Shown piece after piece: positions 8,699 to 16,781 of a stretch of DNA of 64,000 bases; position 1 is the first letter of the stretch; every line of letters starts with the position of its first letter. Both the position numbers and the translations under genes were made by a program. The notes beneath the pieces were generated by a model. It had not been told where the DNA came from, did not search any database, and saw nothing but the letters and a program-made list of their open reading frames with translations. The DNA is from Fibrobacteria bacterium (lineage in GTDB: Bacteria; Fibrobacterota; Fibrobacteria; UBA11236), in contig JANYDA010000006.1 in the NCBI GenBank assembly GCA_025360005.1, positions 62,001-126,000 on the forward strand, written 5' to 3'.

Positions 8699-11374
8699 AT
8701 GATCCAACGCTACCTCACCAACCTCGGCATGCAGGGCGATTTCGTCGACTCCTTGCGAGAATGTTATAACCGGCGGGAGCCCGGCGATCGCATCGCCTCC
8801 ATCAAGGCCGTAATGGCCCGCCATCGCGAGCGCATCCGCGCCATCAACCGCAGCGGCGCCTCGGGGACAGATACCGTCCGCTTCATCAGCGAGATGGTGG
8901 ACACCTTGCTGCGCGTAATGTGGGATCACGTGGAGATGACCGTACCCAATGAGGCGAATCTGGTGGCCGTGGTGGCGGTGGGCGGTTATGGCCGTTTGGA
9001 GCTTTGCCCGCAATCGGACATCGATCTGCTCATCCTCACCACGGAGAAGCCCACCAAGTACGAGAAGGAACAGGCCGAGACCATCGTGCGCAACCTGTGG
9101 GACTACGGTTTCATCCTGGGCCACTCCGTCCGCAGCCTATCCCAATGCGAGGAGGCCTCCACCAAGGATCCGGAAACCTGGACTTCCTTCCTCAACGAGC
9201 GCTTCGTGGCCGGCGACCACGATCTGTACCGCAAGTTCGTGCGCATGATGTCCAAGCGCTTGTTCCCCTGGCGTACCACGGCGCTCATCGAAGCCAAGAT
9301 CAAGGAACGCGAGCAGCGCAAGAGCCAGGTGGGAGTGCTGGTGCAGATGCTGGAGCCCAACCTCAAGGAAGGATTGGGCTGCCTGCGGGACGTGCATTCC
9401 ATGATGTGGATCGCTAAGGTCAAGCATGACTGCAACAACTTCGGCGATCTGGTGCGGGAAGGCCTCATCACTCCCCAGGAGCTGGAGGATATCCGCGTCG
9501 GCTACGATTTCCTCTTGCAGGTGCGTTGCTGCCTGCATTTCATGACCAACAAGAAGGACGATCACCTGGGGTTCGCCATCCAACCGGAGGTGGCCGCGGA
9601 ACTGGGCTTCAATGATGACGAGAACCAGAAAGCGGTGGAAGTCTTCCTGAAGATCTTCTACCACCACACCAAGACCATCCTGCGCGTCACGGAAGGCGTC
9701 ATCTCCCGTTGGGTCAAGAACAAGGAGAAGACCTCCAAGCCCGCCGTGCTCAAGGATCATCCCCACTTCCACACCGCGGACGGGGCGCTCGATCTCAAAG
9801 CGCGCGTGGGCAACCCCTTCCTGGATAATGTCGGCCTGATGTTGGAGTATTTTGAGATCTCCAACCGACGCGAGCTGGGGCATTCCCATCATGCCATCCT
9901 GCGCATCAAGCAAGCCGTCAGCATCCTATCCACCAACCAGGACATCGATCTCAAATCCCATCTGCCGGAATTCCTGCGCCTGTGCCAGAGCAAGGAACGG
10001 GTGGGGCGCATGCTCCGCACCATGAATGACGTGCGCCTCATCGGCCTGCTCATGCCGGACTTCAACTACATCTATTGCCACAGCCAGCACGACATCTACC
10101 ATATCTATACCACGGATGAGCACACCATCACCGTGGTCCGCCAGCTGGCCTACCTCTCCAAGCAGACCGATAAGGATCTGGAATCGCTGCAAAGCGCGCT
10201 GGCCCAGGTCAGCGACATGGAACTGCTCATCCTGGCCTGTTTCTACCATGACATCGGCAAGGGGGTAGGGCCCCAGCACAGCGTCAGCGGCGCCCGGATG
10301 GTCTTCGAGTACATGCAGAAGATGGGGATGTCCCCTTCCCGTTGCAAAGAGGCCTCCAACCTGGTCCTCTACCACCTGTTGATGAACGAAATCATCCAAC
10401 GGCGCGATTTGGACGATCCCAAGACCATAAGGGACTTCATAACGAAAGTGGAAACCCCCGCTACCCTCCACAAGCTCTATGTATTGACCTTCTGCGATGT
10501 CTCTTCGGTGCATCCGGATGCCTGGTCCAGCTGGAAAGCCTCCCTTCTGCGCCGCCTCTATGAGCTGGCCCTGACGGAAATGCAAAGCCCCTTCCAAGCG
10601 GTGTTGGAATCCCGCAGCCTGGAAGACCAGCTCATCGAAAACGTCTCCAAGCGCGTCTCGGAGGCGGAAGTACGCCGCCATCTGGAGATGCTGCCCCGCC
10701 AATACGCCTCCTCTACCACTGCGGAGGATATCGTTACGCACATCAACCTGCTGGCCAACCTGGACGTCCAGAAGTTCAATGCCCGCATCCTGGAGCGCCA
10801 AACCCATTGGGAGGTCACCGTGGTCGCCAATGACGATGATGCGCTCCTTTGCGCCATCGCGGGCACCATGGCCCATTTGGAGCTTTCCATCCTGAGCGCG
10901 CGTATCTTCACGCGCGTGGACGGCAAAGCCATCGATAAGTTCTGGGTATCCGTGCCCGAAGGCGGCCAACAGGGCAGCTCCGGGTTCGAGCAGCGCCTGA
11001 TCAAGGAGCTGGGGAAGAATTTCCAACTCTCCACGCAGGAGCTGCGCGAACTGCAATCGCGTATCAAGCCCAAGCCCGCCTTCGGCAGGGTGCGGGACAT
11101 ACCGATGAAGCCGGCAGTCAGCTTTTCCAACGCCATCTCGGACAGCTTCAGCACCATCGATCTCACTTGCAACGACCGGATCGGTCTGCTTTTCCAGGTG
11201 ACCAAGGTCTTCAGCGATCTGAAATTGGATGTGCACGGCGCGATACTCACCACCGAGGCCGACAAGGCGATGGACGCTTTTTATATCACCGATGGGTCCA
11301 ACAAGAAGATCGAAAACCCGGAACTCGTTGATCTCATTGTGACTACGTTGATCAAAGAGCTGGGCGACACCTGA
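8699..11374 (+). CDS. glnD: GlnD-type [protein-PII] uridylyltransferase / uridylyl-removing enzyme
   Basis: GlnD modifies the PII nitrogen-signalling protein by adding UMP when nitrogen is short and removing it when glutamine is plentiful. The 891 residues show the full domain order: nucleotidyltransferase with GGYGR (from residue 95) and SDIDLLIL (from 106, metal-binding Asp107 and Asp109), the linker EPNLKEGLGCLRDVH, an HD phosphohydrolase with YHDIGKG (His517-Asp518), and two ACT domains starting near residues 703 and 819. Length matches the family (about 850-950). ATG 8699 is preferred because AGGGAG lies 4 nt upstream; ATG 8660 is in frame but has a poor site. No glnB/glnK lies nearby, so a PII-like substrate other than classical GlnB cannot be excluded. 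Confidence 0.88.
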   Translation: MIQRYLTNLGMQGDFVDSLRECYNRREPGDRIASIKAVMARHRERIRAINRSGASGTDTVRFISEMVDTLLRVMWDHVEMTVPNEANLVAVVAVGGYGRLELCPQSDIDLLILTTEKPTKYEKEQAETIVRNLWDYGFILGHSVRSLSQCEEASTKDPETWTSFLNERFVAGDHDLYRKFVRMMSKRLFPWRTTALIEAKIKEREQRKSQVGVLVQMLEPNLKEGLGCLRDVHSMMWIAKVKHDCNNFGDLVREGLITPQELEDIRVGYDFLLQVRCCLHFMTNKKDDHLGFAIQPEVAAELGFNDDENQKAVEVFLKIFYHHTKTILRVTEGVISRWVKNKEKTSKPAVLKDHPHFHTADGALDLKARVGNPFLDNVGLMLEYFEISNRRELGHSHHAILRIKQAVSILSTNQDIDLKSHLPEFLRLCQSKERVGRMLRTMNDVRLIGLLMPDFNYIYCHSQHDIYHIYTTDEHTITVVRQLAYLSKQTDKDLESLQSALAQVSDMELLILACFYHDIGKGVGPQHSVSGARMVFEYMQKMGMSPSRCKEASNLVLYHLLMNEIIQRRDLDDPKTIRDFITKVETPATLHKLYVLTFCDVSSVHPDAWSSWKASLLRRLYELALTEMQSPFQAVLESRSLEDQLIENVSKRVSEAEVRRHLEMLPRQYASSTTAEDIVTHINLLANLDVQKFNARILERQTHWEVTVVANDDDALLCAIAGTMAHLELSILSARIFTRVDGKAIDKFWVSVPEGGQQGSSGFEQRLIKELGKNFQLSTQELRELQSRIKPKPAFGRVRDIPMKPAVSFSNAISDSFSTIDLTCNDRIGLLFQVTKVFSDLKLDVHGAILTTEADKAMDAFYITDGSNKKIENPELVDLIVTTLIKELGDT

Positions 11375-11382
11375 GTTACCTC

Positions 11383-11426
11383 GCGCGTCGATGACGTCGG
11401 CGCGCATCATCGCAAAATTTTTTTTT
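11383..11426 (+). terminator. Probable intrinsic terminator of glnD
   Basis: Starting 8 nt after the glnD stop, GCGCG (11383-11387) can pair with CGCGC (11401-11405), or alternatively CGATGA (11389-11394) with TCATCG (11407-11412). Nine T residues follow at 11418-11426. The alternative pairings make the exact stem uncertain, but the position and T-tract fit a terminator. Confidence 0.5.
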
Positions 11427-11445
11427 CATTTCGGAAAAGAATTGC

Positions 11446-11474
11446 TTGACTAATCAAGTCAACAACTTTATCAT
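11446..11474 (+). promoter_or_regulatory. Near-consensus sigma-70-type promoter with overlapping palindrome
   Basis: TTGACT (11446-11451) and TATCAT (11469-11474) are separated by exactly 17 nt, five of six matches to each consensus box. Transcription would start near 11481. The -35 box is the left arm of an inverted repeat, TTGACT-AATCA-AGTCAA (11446-11462), which could be an operator. This is the clearest promoter in the window and drives the unit encoding the 28-residue Lys/Ala protein. Confidence 0.72.
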
Positions 11475-11494
11475 TTAGTTATCAGTCGAGCAGA

Positions 11495-11638
11495 TGCAGG
11501 ATAAAATTGATTAGCAAGCAAACGAATCAACAACAACGGCAGAGCAAGCAGAACGCGAAGCTCAGCGAAACCCGGGGTCTCTCAAAATCCCGGATCGCAT
11601 CCCGGCCAATAACCACGGCCTCGAAGCTGTATCCTGCA
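11495..11638 (+). promoter_or_regulatory. Structured 5' leader or small RNA closed by a 9-bp helix
   Basis: TGCAGGATA (11495-11503) is perfectly complementary to TATCCTGCA (11630-11638), enclosing 126 nt. Inside are further short helices: TTGATT/AATCAA near 11507-11530, CCGGG/CCCGG near 11572-11594 and GGCC/GGCC near 11604-11620. The element sits between the promoter and the ribosome binding site of the micro-protein gene, so it would form most of a leader of more than 200 nt. It resembles no riboswitch class I know. The multibranched architecture is read by eye and was not folded. Confidence 0.5.
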
Positions 11639-11696
11639 ACAACCCGTAACGTTTCTCACTAAACAAATTTTTTAAAACTCGAAGGGAGGTGATCGA

Positions 11697-11783
11697 ATGG
11701 CCGCCAAGAAGAAAGCAACGAAGAAAGCCGCTAAGAAAGCGACGAAGAAGGTAGCTAAGAAAGCTTCCAAGAAGAAGAAGTAG
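11697..11783 (+). CDS. 28-residue Lys/Ala-rich basic micro-protein
   Basis: ATG 11697 to TAG 11781 encodes only 28 residues, made of repeating A-K-K / T-K-K units and ending in KKKK; about 16 residues are lysine. Translation signals are excellent: AAGGGAGGTGATC, close to a full anti-Shine-Dalgarno match, ends 3 nt before the ATG. The composition resembles the C-terminal tails of bacterial histone H1-like and AlgP-like proteins, so binding to nucleic acid (DNA or ribosome) is a reasonable guess, not a demonstrated role. It has its own promoter, a structured leader and a strong terminator, so it should be a dedicated, highly expressed transcript. It is too short for most gene callers. Confidence 0.78.
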   Translation: MAAKKKATKKAAKKATKKVAKKASKKKK

Positions 11784-11828
11784 GTCATCTTAGATAGGCA
11801 CCCTTATCAGGTGCGTATCAAAAGATTA

Positions 11829-11861
11829 AGGGAGGTCAGGGTTTCCTTGACCTCCTTTTTT
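11829..11861 (+). terminator. Strong intrinsic terminator of the micro-protein gene
   Basis: GGAGGTCAGG pairs with CCTTGACCTCC (one G-U pair) around a GTTT loop, immediately followed by TTTTTT and preceded by AAG. It lies 45 nt after the stop codon of the 28-residue protein and defines a transcript of about 380 nt from the promoter at 11446-11474. Confidence 0.88.
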
Positions 11862-12243
11862 ATTGCCCGCTCCTCTTCATCCCCACCCGAAATCCCCTTC
11901 ATCAACCCCACGAGATCGGTTTCGATCCTAGTCTGCGCACGCGATCGAAAGTCCGAATGCGGTTCCTAAGTCCTTGAATTATCATGAGAAGCAAAAGCAT
12001 TTTGCGAAACCAGTGCCGCGGGAGGAATCCTTCCTAAAGTATGGGCCGCTTTTCTGATCCAAGCGGACACGGTAGGGAAGGAGCCGGAAGGTTAGCCGGG
12101 AATGAAGGTGAGGGGAATGCTATCCCGGCAGAATTTTCCTAGTTGAAGCCCAGATGCGCGCCTAATAGGCGAGTCGCATACGGCTATGCGGGAAGAGGCA
12201 AGGGGAAGGCAGGTAGGTGGAACCCGGGCATTCCCGGCCGCCG
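11862..12243. other. 382-bp gene-free gap downstream of argS
   Basis: No convincing coding frame or known RNA gene was found. Two perfect small hairpins sit side by side: CGCCT-AAT-AGGCG (12159-12171) and CGCATA-CGGC-TATGCG (12175-12190). A third, CCGGG-CATT-CCCGG, lies near 12223-12236, just past the argS stop on the minus strand, but it lacks a T-tract. Purine-rich runs fill 12070-12120. The stretch could be the 3' untranslated region of argS or an unrecognised RNA. Confidence 0.4.
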
Positions 12244-13989
12244 CTACATCTCTTCGATGGGGGGGACTCCGATCAGATCGAGAGTCTGACCCAGGGCTAT
12301 GCGCGCGCAGTCGATAAGGAAGAGGCGCTCTTTCTCTTCGGCGCTCCCCAATACGCGGCAGTTATGGATAAAGCTATGCGCGCCTTCCGCGATCTCGAGC
12401 GCGTATTGCGCCATGGGGCAAGGATCGTTCGCTTCCAAAGCGGTGCCGACTTTATCGGGGAAGAGGCTTAATGCGCGGATCAAGGCCTGGGCCTGGGGCT
12501 CGGGCAATTTGGCGAATTCGATCCCCGCCGTCCCGGCCTGCGCCGGACGATCCGGTCCCGGACGCCCGGCTTTCTCCGCGCTCTTGCGCAGGATGCTGCA
12601 CAGCCTCACATGGGCGTTCTGGACGTAAGGGCCGGAGTCGCCCTCGAAACTCAAGGCCTTGTCCCATTCAAAGCGGATATCGTTGAGGCGGCGGTTCTTC
12701 AATTCGCTGAAGACGAGCGCGCCCACGCCTATCTGCATGGCCAAGCCTTCTTTACCGGCGGCTTCGGGATTCTTTTCCCGGATGATCCCCAGGATTTTCT
12801 CGCGCGCGCCCTCGATCACGTCCTTTAGGAGGCTGGACTGGCCGCTGCGGGTCTTGCCTTTTTCCCAGCCGCCATCTTCGCTCTTGATCAGCACCAATCC
12901 GAACGGCACATGCTCCACTTGCTTATGCCAGGCGAAGCCCGCCAATTCCAGGACCTTGTTCAATTGCTGGAAGTGCAGGCTCTGGCCGTTGTCCACCACG
13001 TACAGGCATTTGTCGAACCCGTAGGTTTCCTTGCGGTAGATGGCGGCGGCGATGTCGCGCGTTATGTACAGGGTGGCGCCGTCGGTTTTGCGCAGCATCA
13101 CCGGGGGCAGATTATGCTGGGCGAGGTCCACTATCTCGGCTCCCTGGCTCGCCTTCACCAGGTCCTTGCCGGCCAGCAGATCCATGGTCTTGGGCATATG
13201 ATCCAGGAAGTAAGCCTCGCCGATGTAGCTGTCGAACTCCACGTCCAGGAAGGCGTAAATGCGTTGCAGCTCCCGCAAGGTGATATCCTTGAAGGCCTGC
13301 CATAAGCCGCGATAGCGCGCATCGCCGGATTCCAACCGCTGGAACGCTTCCCGTGCCTGGTCCTCCAGGGAGGGGTCGTCTTTGGCGGCGTTCGCGAACG
13401 TCGTGTACAAGGCGTTCAGCCGCTCGATGGTCATGGCCGCCAAATCCGATTCCCGCAAACCCTCGCGCAGGAACATGACGATAAGCTTGCCGTACGAGGT
13501 GCCCCAATCGCCCAGGTGGTTGATGCGCACCACCTTGTATCCGGCGCGCGCATAAAGCTTGCCCAGCGAGTTCCCGATCATGGTGCCGCGCAGATGGTGG
13601 AAGGCCAGCTCCTTGCCCATGTTGGGGGACGAGTAGTCCAGTACCACGGTTTTGCCCTGGCCGCGCGTGGTGGATCCGTAGGCGGCGCCTTGCTCCGCGA
13701 TGGCACCCAAGGTGCGGCGCGCGAAATCGGCCGGGTCGATGAAGAAATTCAGGTAGCCGTTGAGCGGCTCAACCTTGACGATGGAGGCGTTGGTGGCGAT
13801 CAGCCCGGCGAGTTCCGCCGCGATGGCGGGCGGAGCCTTGCGGAGCTTCTTGGCGAGCGGAAAGCAGGGGAAGGCGAAGTCCCCATGCCCGATATGCTGG
13901 GGAAGGGTGATGGCCTGGACGATTTCCTGCGTGGAAAGGCCGGTGTGGGGAGCCAGCAGCTCCGCGATTTCGTCCTTATAAGTCCTCAT
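12244..13989 (-). CDS. argS: Arginyl-tRNA synthetase
   Basis: ArgS charges tRNA-Arg with arginine in the cytoplasm using ATP. The 581-residue protein has the ArgRS-specific N-terminal domain (HIGHGDFAFPCFPLAKKLRK), the class I signature DYSSPNMGKELAFHHLRG with a HxxH-like HIGH motif, the INHLGDWGTSYGKL segment, and the C-terminal DALR anticodon-binding region (VQNAHVRLCSILRK onward). ATG 13989 is used; a TTG at 14001 is also in frame and has AGGAAG about 9 nt upstream, so the true start could be four codons earlier. Either way the start overlaps the end of rsfS, which implies translational coupling. Confidence 0.95.
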   Translation of the reverse strand: MRTYKDEIAELLAPHTGLSTQEIVQAITLPQHIGHGDFAFPCFPLAKKLRKAPPAIAAELAGLIATNASIVKVEPLNGYLNFFIDPADFARRTLGAIAEQGAAYGSTTRGQGKTVVLDYSSPNMGKELAFHHLRGTMIGNSLGKLYARAGYKVVRINHLGDWGTSYGKLIVMFLREGLRESDLAAMTIERLNALYTTFANAAKDDPSLEDQAREAFQRLESGDARYRGLWQAFKDITLRELQRIYAFLDVEFDSYIGEAYFLDHMPKTMDLLAGKDLVKASQGAEIVDLAQHNLPPVMLRKTDGATLYITRDIAAAIYRKETYGFDKCLYVVDNGQSLHFQQLNKVLELAGFAWHKQVEHVPFGLVLIKSEDGGWEKGKTRSGQSSLLKDVIEGAREKILGIIREKNPEAAGKEGLAMQIGVGALVFSELKNRRLNDIRFEWDKALSFEGDSGPYVQNAHVRLCSILRKSAEKAGRPGPDRPAQAGTAGIEFAKLPEPQAQALIRALSLFPDKVGTALEANDPCPMAQYALEIAEGAHSFIHNCRVLGSAEEKERLFLIDCARIALGQTLDLIGVPPIEEM

Positions 13990-14395
13990 CCTCGTCGGCA
14001 ACCGTTTCTTCTTCCTGGGTGGCGTAGTCTTCCGGCTTCAGGCGCGTGGACTTGGCGTCCGCCCAGAGGCGTTCCAGGGAATAATAGCTCCTGGTGTCCT
14101 TTTCGAAAAGATGGATGATGAGATCGCCGTAGTCCAGCACCGCCCAGCGCACGCCGGTATGGTATTCGGATCGCAGCGCCTTGATGCCTTCGCGGCTCAG
14201 GGCGCGATAGGCATGGTGCAGCACGCCGCGCATCTGCGTCTCGTTCTGGCAGGTGCAGATGAGGTAGAAATCCGTCAGGGAGCTCAGGCCACGCAGATCC
14301 AGCAGCACGGCATCCTCCACCTTCTTGGAAAAGAGGATCCCCGCCGCCTTCTCGGCCAATGCCTGCGCTTCGACTACTGTTTTGGTCTTTGCCAT
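13976..14395 (-). CDS. rsfS: Ribosome silencing factor RsfS (YbeB/Iojap family)
   Basis: RsfS binds ribosomal protein L14 of the 50S subunit and blocks joining with the 30S subunit when nutrients are short. The 139-residue sequence carries the family signature: DAVLLDLRGLSSLTDFYLIC, the SEYHTGVRWAVLDYGDLIIH block, and F-E-K-x-x-R-x-Y-Y-x-L-E-R-L-W. The C-terminal 20 residues are acidic (EEETVADEDEDL), beyond the usual family core. It overlaps argS downstream by 14 nt and the LytR_C gene upstream by 22 nt, so the three genes form a tight operon. Confidence 0.95.
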   Translation of the reverse strand: MAKTKTVVEAQALAEKAAGILFSKKVEDAVLLDLRGLSSLTDFYLICTCQNETQMRGVLHHAYRALSREGIKALRSEYHTGVRWAVLDYGDLIIHLFEKDTRSYYSLERLWADAKSTRLKPEDYATQEEETVADEDEDL

Positions 14396-14778
14396 CTCTT
14401 GATCAACTCCTCGTAGTCCTTTCCGATGAAGACCGTGGCATCTACCATGGCCAAGGGATCGAAAAGGTGGATCAGATTATCCGTGTGCAAAACTTTCGCT
14501 AAATCCCGCGCTACCGGCTCGTTCGCGGTGCGCGCCACCACTATGGTATGCGCGTAGTTCCATCCGCCGGCGTTCCCGAACTCGATGATGTCGAATCCCT
14601 GGTCCGTCAGGTAATTGCGGAACTGCTCCGCCGCGCCCGGTTTCCCGCAACCGTTCAGGATCTGGATCTGCCCCGTATTGGGTACGAATGCCGGAGGCTT
14701 CTCTTGCTGGCAACCCCAGACCAAGCACATCAAAGGCAATGCGAAGCAACGGATGGTTTTGGGTATGCATGCGGTCAT
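14374..14778 (-). CDS. Lipoprotein with LytR_C domain
   Basis: A 134-residue protein whose N terminus is a lipoprotein signal (hydrophobic residues then LVWGC at the predicted cleavage site). Residues 38-110 match the LytR C-terminal (LytR_C) domain: IQILNGCGKPGAAEQFRNYL, then a WNYAHTIVVAR strand and a final KDYEELI helix. In other phyla this domain follows LytR-CpsA-Psr catalytic domains, but here it stands alone, as is common upstream of rsfS in several Gram-negative groups. A cell-wall role is possible but undefined. Overlaps rsfS by 22 nt. Confidence 0.75.
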   Translation of the reverse strand: MTACIPKTIRCFALPLMCLVWGCQQEKPPAFVPNTGQIQILNGCGKPGAAEQFRNYLTDQGFDIIEFGNAGGWNYAHTIVVARTANEPVARDLAKVLHTDNLIHLFDPLAMVDATVFIGKDYEELIKRWQRPKQ

Positions 14779-14821
14779 TGGGAAAGGGAAAGGGGGGCGG
14801 CGCGGAACGGCTCAATATGCG

Positions 14822-15406
14822 TTAGCGTGCCCAGGGGCTTACGAACGGATCCAGCTGGGACCCATACGCCTTGTAGGCATCCTGCCCATTGAAAAGATGG
14901 AGGGAAAACGTGGTGTTATCGGTAGGCTTGTACTCCAGGCCCACACGGGGAAAGATGAGGGATGAGTTTGCCCTGGGATCCTGGAATCCGGAATGCGAGA
15001 AAGCCCCGCTGGAATTGTATAACGGGGTGTAGAATCCCACGTCTGCGGAAAGCGTAAGCGGATCGGCGAGCTTATAGCTCAACGTATTCAAGTAAAGGCC
15101 CGAAGAGGCGCTTCCCACGGATCCGGATGCGAAGTTCATGGAGTAGCTCTGGTGCATGGAAAAGCGATTGGGATTCAGGAAGGAAAATCCGGAAACGCTG
15201 TTCTGCGGCTGGTATTCCGGCGCCAGCATGGATCCCCGGTTGAACTCCTGCGGTTCCGTCAAAACGGTTTTCGGTCCTGCGGGTCCGAAGCCGGGAGCGG
15301 ATTCATCCGCGCGCGCGCCGGAAAGTGCCGTCACAAGCACAGCCATTCCCGCCAGTACAGGCAGGTAAAAGGCGGTTTGGTGGGAGGATTTTGCTGTTTT
15401 CGGCAT
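14822..15406 (-). CDS. Exported protein of unknown function, beta-strand rich
   Basis: I do not recognise this 194-residue protein. Residues 1-35 are a signal peptide ending near GARADES. The rest is rich in Ser, Asn, Tyr and alternating hydrophobic residues (LYLNTLSYKLADPLTLSADV, then PRVGLEYKPTDNTTFSLHLF), a pattern expected of outer-membrane or surface beta strands. ATG 15406 is chosen over an in-frame ATG at 15433 because the latter is embedded in TATAATG, a likely -10 promoter box on the minus strand, so transcription probably starts downstream of it. It is followed 43 bp later by the LytR_C lipoprotein gene. Confidence 0.6.
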   Translation of the reverse strand: MPKTAKSSHQTAFYLPVLAGMAVLVTALSGARADESAPGFGPAGPKTVLTEPQEFNRGSMLAPEYQPQNSVSGFSFLNPNRFSMHQSYSMNFASGSVGSASSGLYLNTLSYKLADPLTLSADVGFYTPLYNSSGAFSHSGFQDPRANSSLIFPRVGLEYKPTDNTTFSLHLFNGQDAYKAYGSQLDPFVSPWAR

Positions 15407-15451
15407 CGGACTTCTACCCTGGCCTGGTTCCATTATAATATAGAATGGCGA

Positions 15452-15802
15452 TCAATTCGCGGGAATATTTTTCCCGTCCACCTTGACGATTTTAGGCTGA
15501 TGCCCAAGCAACTCTTTTGAATCCATAAAGGCATAGGTCATTACGATGATGATATCCCCTACATGCACCAGGCGGGCCGCCGCTCCATTGACGCAGATCT
15601 CGCCCGACTCCGGTTTCCCGGCTATGGCATAGGTCTCAAAGCGTTGGCCATTATTGATATTCACAATATTGACCTTTTCGAATTCCCGGATGTCGGCGAG
15701 CTTTAATAAAATCGGGTCGATCGTGATCGACCCGTTGTAATTGAGGTTCGCGTCCGTTATGGTGGCGCGATGAATCTTGGATTTGAGAATTTCCCTGAGC
15801 AT
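15452..15802 (-). CDS. panD: Aspartate 1-decarboxylase (pyruvoyl enzyme)
   Basis: PanD converts L-aspartate to beta-alanine for pantothenate and coenzyme A synthesis. The 116-residue proenzyme has the family layout: catalytic Lys9 in [11 protein letters not shown], the self-cleavage site Gly24-Ser25 in NYNGSITID, which yields the pyruvoyl group on Ser25, and the C-terminal [19 protein letters not shown] block. Length is typical (115-140). No other pan genes are nearby. The stop codon lies 45 bp before the unknown exported gene, and an AT-rich stretch with a possible -10 (TATAAT near 15433) sits between them. Confidence 0.96.
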   Translation of the reverse strand: MLREILKSKIHRATITDANLNYNGSITIDPILLKLADIREFEKVNIVNINNGQRFETYAIAGKPESGEICVNGAAARLVHVGDIIIVMTYAFMDSKELLGHQPKIVKVDGKNIPAN

Positions 15803-15815
15803 TACCCCTAATTTA

Positions 15816-16442
15816 CTAAAATCCCAGCGAAAGCAGGGCGGATGGCCCGCCCTCCGGATTCAAGCCCAGATTCCAGCTGAATCGGCCCGCTTCCTGGTTA
15901 TCCACGTAGCGGGTTCCGATATAGGCGTCCCCGGCGCTCACCAGCATGGCAACCAAGGTGGCCAAGGGGTAGTAAGGGTAAATGCTGTGGGTCTCTTTGT
16001 TCTGGTGCAGGAAGGTCAAAGCGATTCCCGCCACCGCCACGGAGGAAAGCCCCAAGCCGAAGTAGGTTCTTTTCGTCCGGTATTGGTAATAGCCCGGCAA
16101 AACGAAGGATATGAATGGGGTGAGGTTGTTCGCATCCTGTTTCCGGTAGCTGCGATCGATATCGTCATCGGCCATGCCGGCTTTTTTCTCGGCCAGCCAA
16201 TGATCCTCGGTAACGCCCAGCTTCTTCCAGGGTTCGGAAAAGTATTCGTTGGGCGAGATTCCCACTTCCAAAAGCTTCAGGAACTTGGACTTGGACATGC
16301 CGCTTTCCTTTACCTTCTGGAACTCTTCCTGGCTGATGCCCATGTCTTCAGCGGTGGTGTTCTCCCATTCATCGGCGAAGACCTTTATCGCGGTGAGATT
16401 GAGGAACAGGACCAGAACCAGGAGTTTTTTAATCAACGGCAT
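15816..16442 (-). CDS. Membrane protein of unknown function with signal peptide
   Basis: A 208-residue protein with a signal peptide (residues 1-23, ending KVFADEW). Residues 25-105 are charged and helical, with repeated short units around [18 protein letters not shown] and [16 protein letters not shown] that look like degenerate helical repeats. Two hydrophobic segments follow (about 108-145, [20 protein letters not shown], and 153-175). The PGYYQY...TKRTYFGLG pattern recalls DUF5683-type membrane proteins, but I am not certain. It lies 13 bp upstream of panD on the same strand and may be co-transcribed. Confidence 0.62.
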   Translation of the reverse strand: MPLIKKLLVLVLFLNLTAIKVFADEWENTTAEDMGISQEEFQKVKESGMSKSKFLKLLEVGISPNEYFSEPWKKLGVTEDHWLAEKKAGMADDDIDRSYRKQDANNLTPFISFVLPGYYQYRTKRTYFGLGLSSVAVAGIALTFLHQNKETHSIYPYYPLATLVAMLVSAGDAYIGTRYVDNQEAGRFSWNLGLNPEGGPSALLSLGF

Positions 16443-16528
16443 ATTAAGAGATTCCCGTTTTTAAAGGTGCTGGTTTAAAATACGGCCATTCCCAAGAAAA
16501 TGCATATGGCCGGCAAAGAAAAGGTCTA

Positions 16529-16615
16529 TGGTGCCGGGGGGGGGAATCGAACCCCCACAGAGTTGCCCCTATCGGATTTTGAGTCCGACGCGTCTACCAA
16601 TTTCACCACCCCGGC
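16529..16615 (-). tRNA. tRNA-Leu (anticodon CAA)
   Basis: The minus strand folds as a class II tRNA: acceptor arm GCCGGGG/CCCCGGC, discriminator A at 16532, D-loop with GGTAGACGC, anticodon stem TCGGA/TCCGA with loop CTCAAAA (anticodon CAA at 16579-16581, reading UUG), a long variable arm (TAGGGGCAACTCTG) typical of leucine tRNAs, and T-arm GGGGG-TTCGATT-CCCCC. The 3' CCA is encoded (16529-16531). The run of nine G on the plus strand is explained exactly by acceptor plus T stem. Confidence 0.97.
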
Positions 16616-16781
16616 GATGGATCCAACCCCCAGTTCAGGGCGAAACAAATATAACTTAAATGGGCAAAATGCACGTAAAAAAGCTAAGAGCATAAGGTTG
16701 CCGCTGAAGATCGAGAGCGGCGCGGCTTGAGCGAGCCCGTCCTTTCCCCCACGCTACTTCCATGCTGAAAGGCGAACCCGT

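Noticed and set aside
12060-12110. CCGGAAGG with nearby purines, recalling the SRP RNA apical loop
   Set aside because: The flanking bases do not form the SRP helix 8 pairings and the conserved GGTCAGG is missing.
16536-16544. Run of nine G residues suspected as a sequencing error
   Set aside because: The run is exactly accounted for by four acceptor-stem and five T-stem bases of tRNA-Leu, all of which pair.
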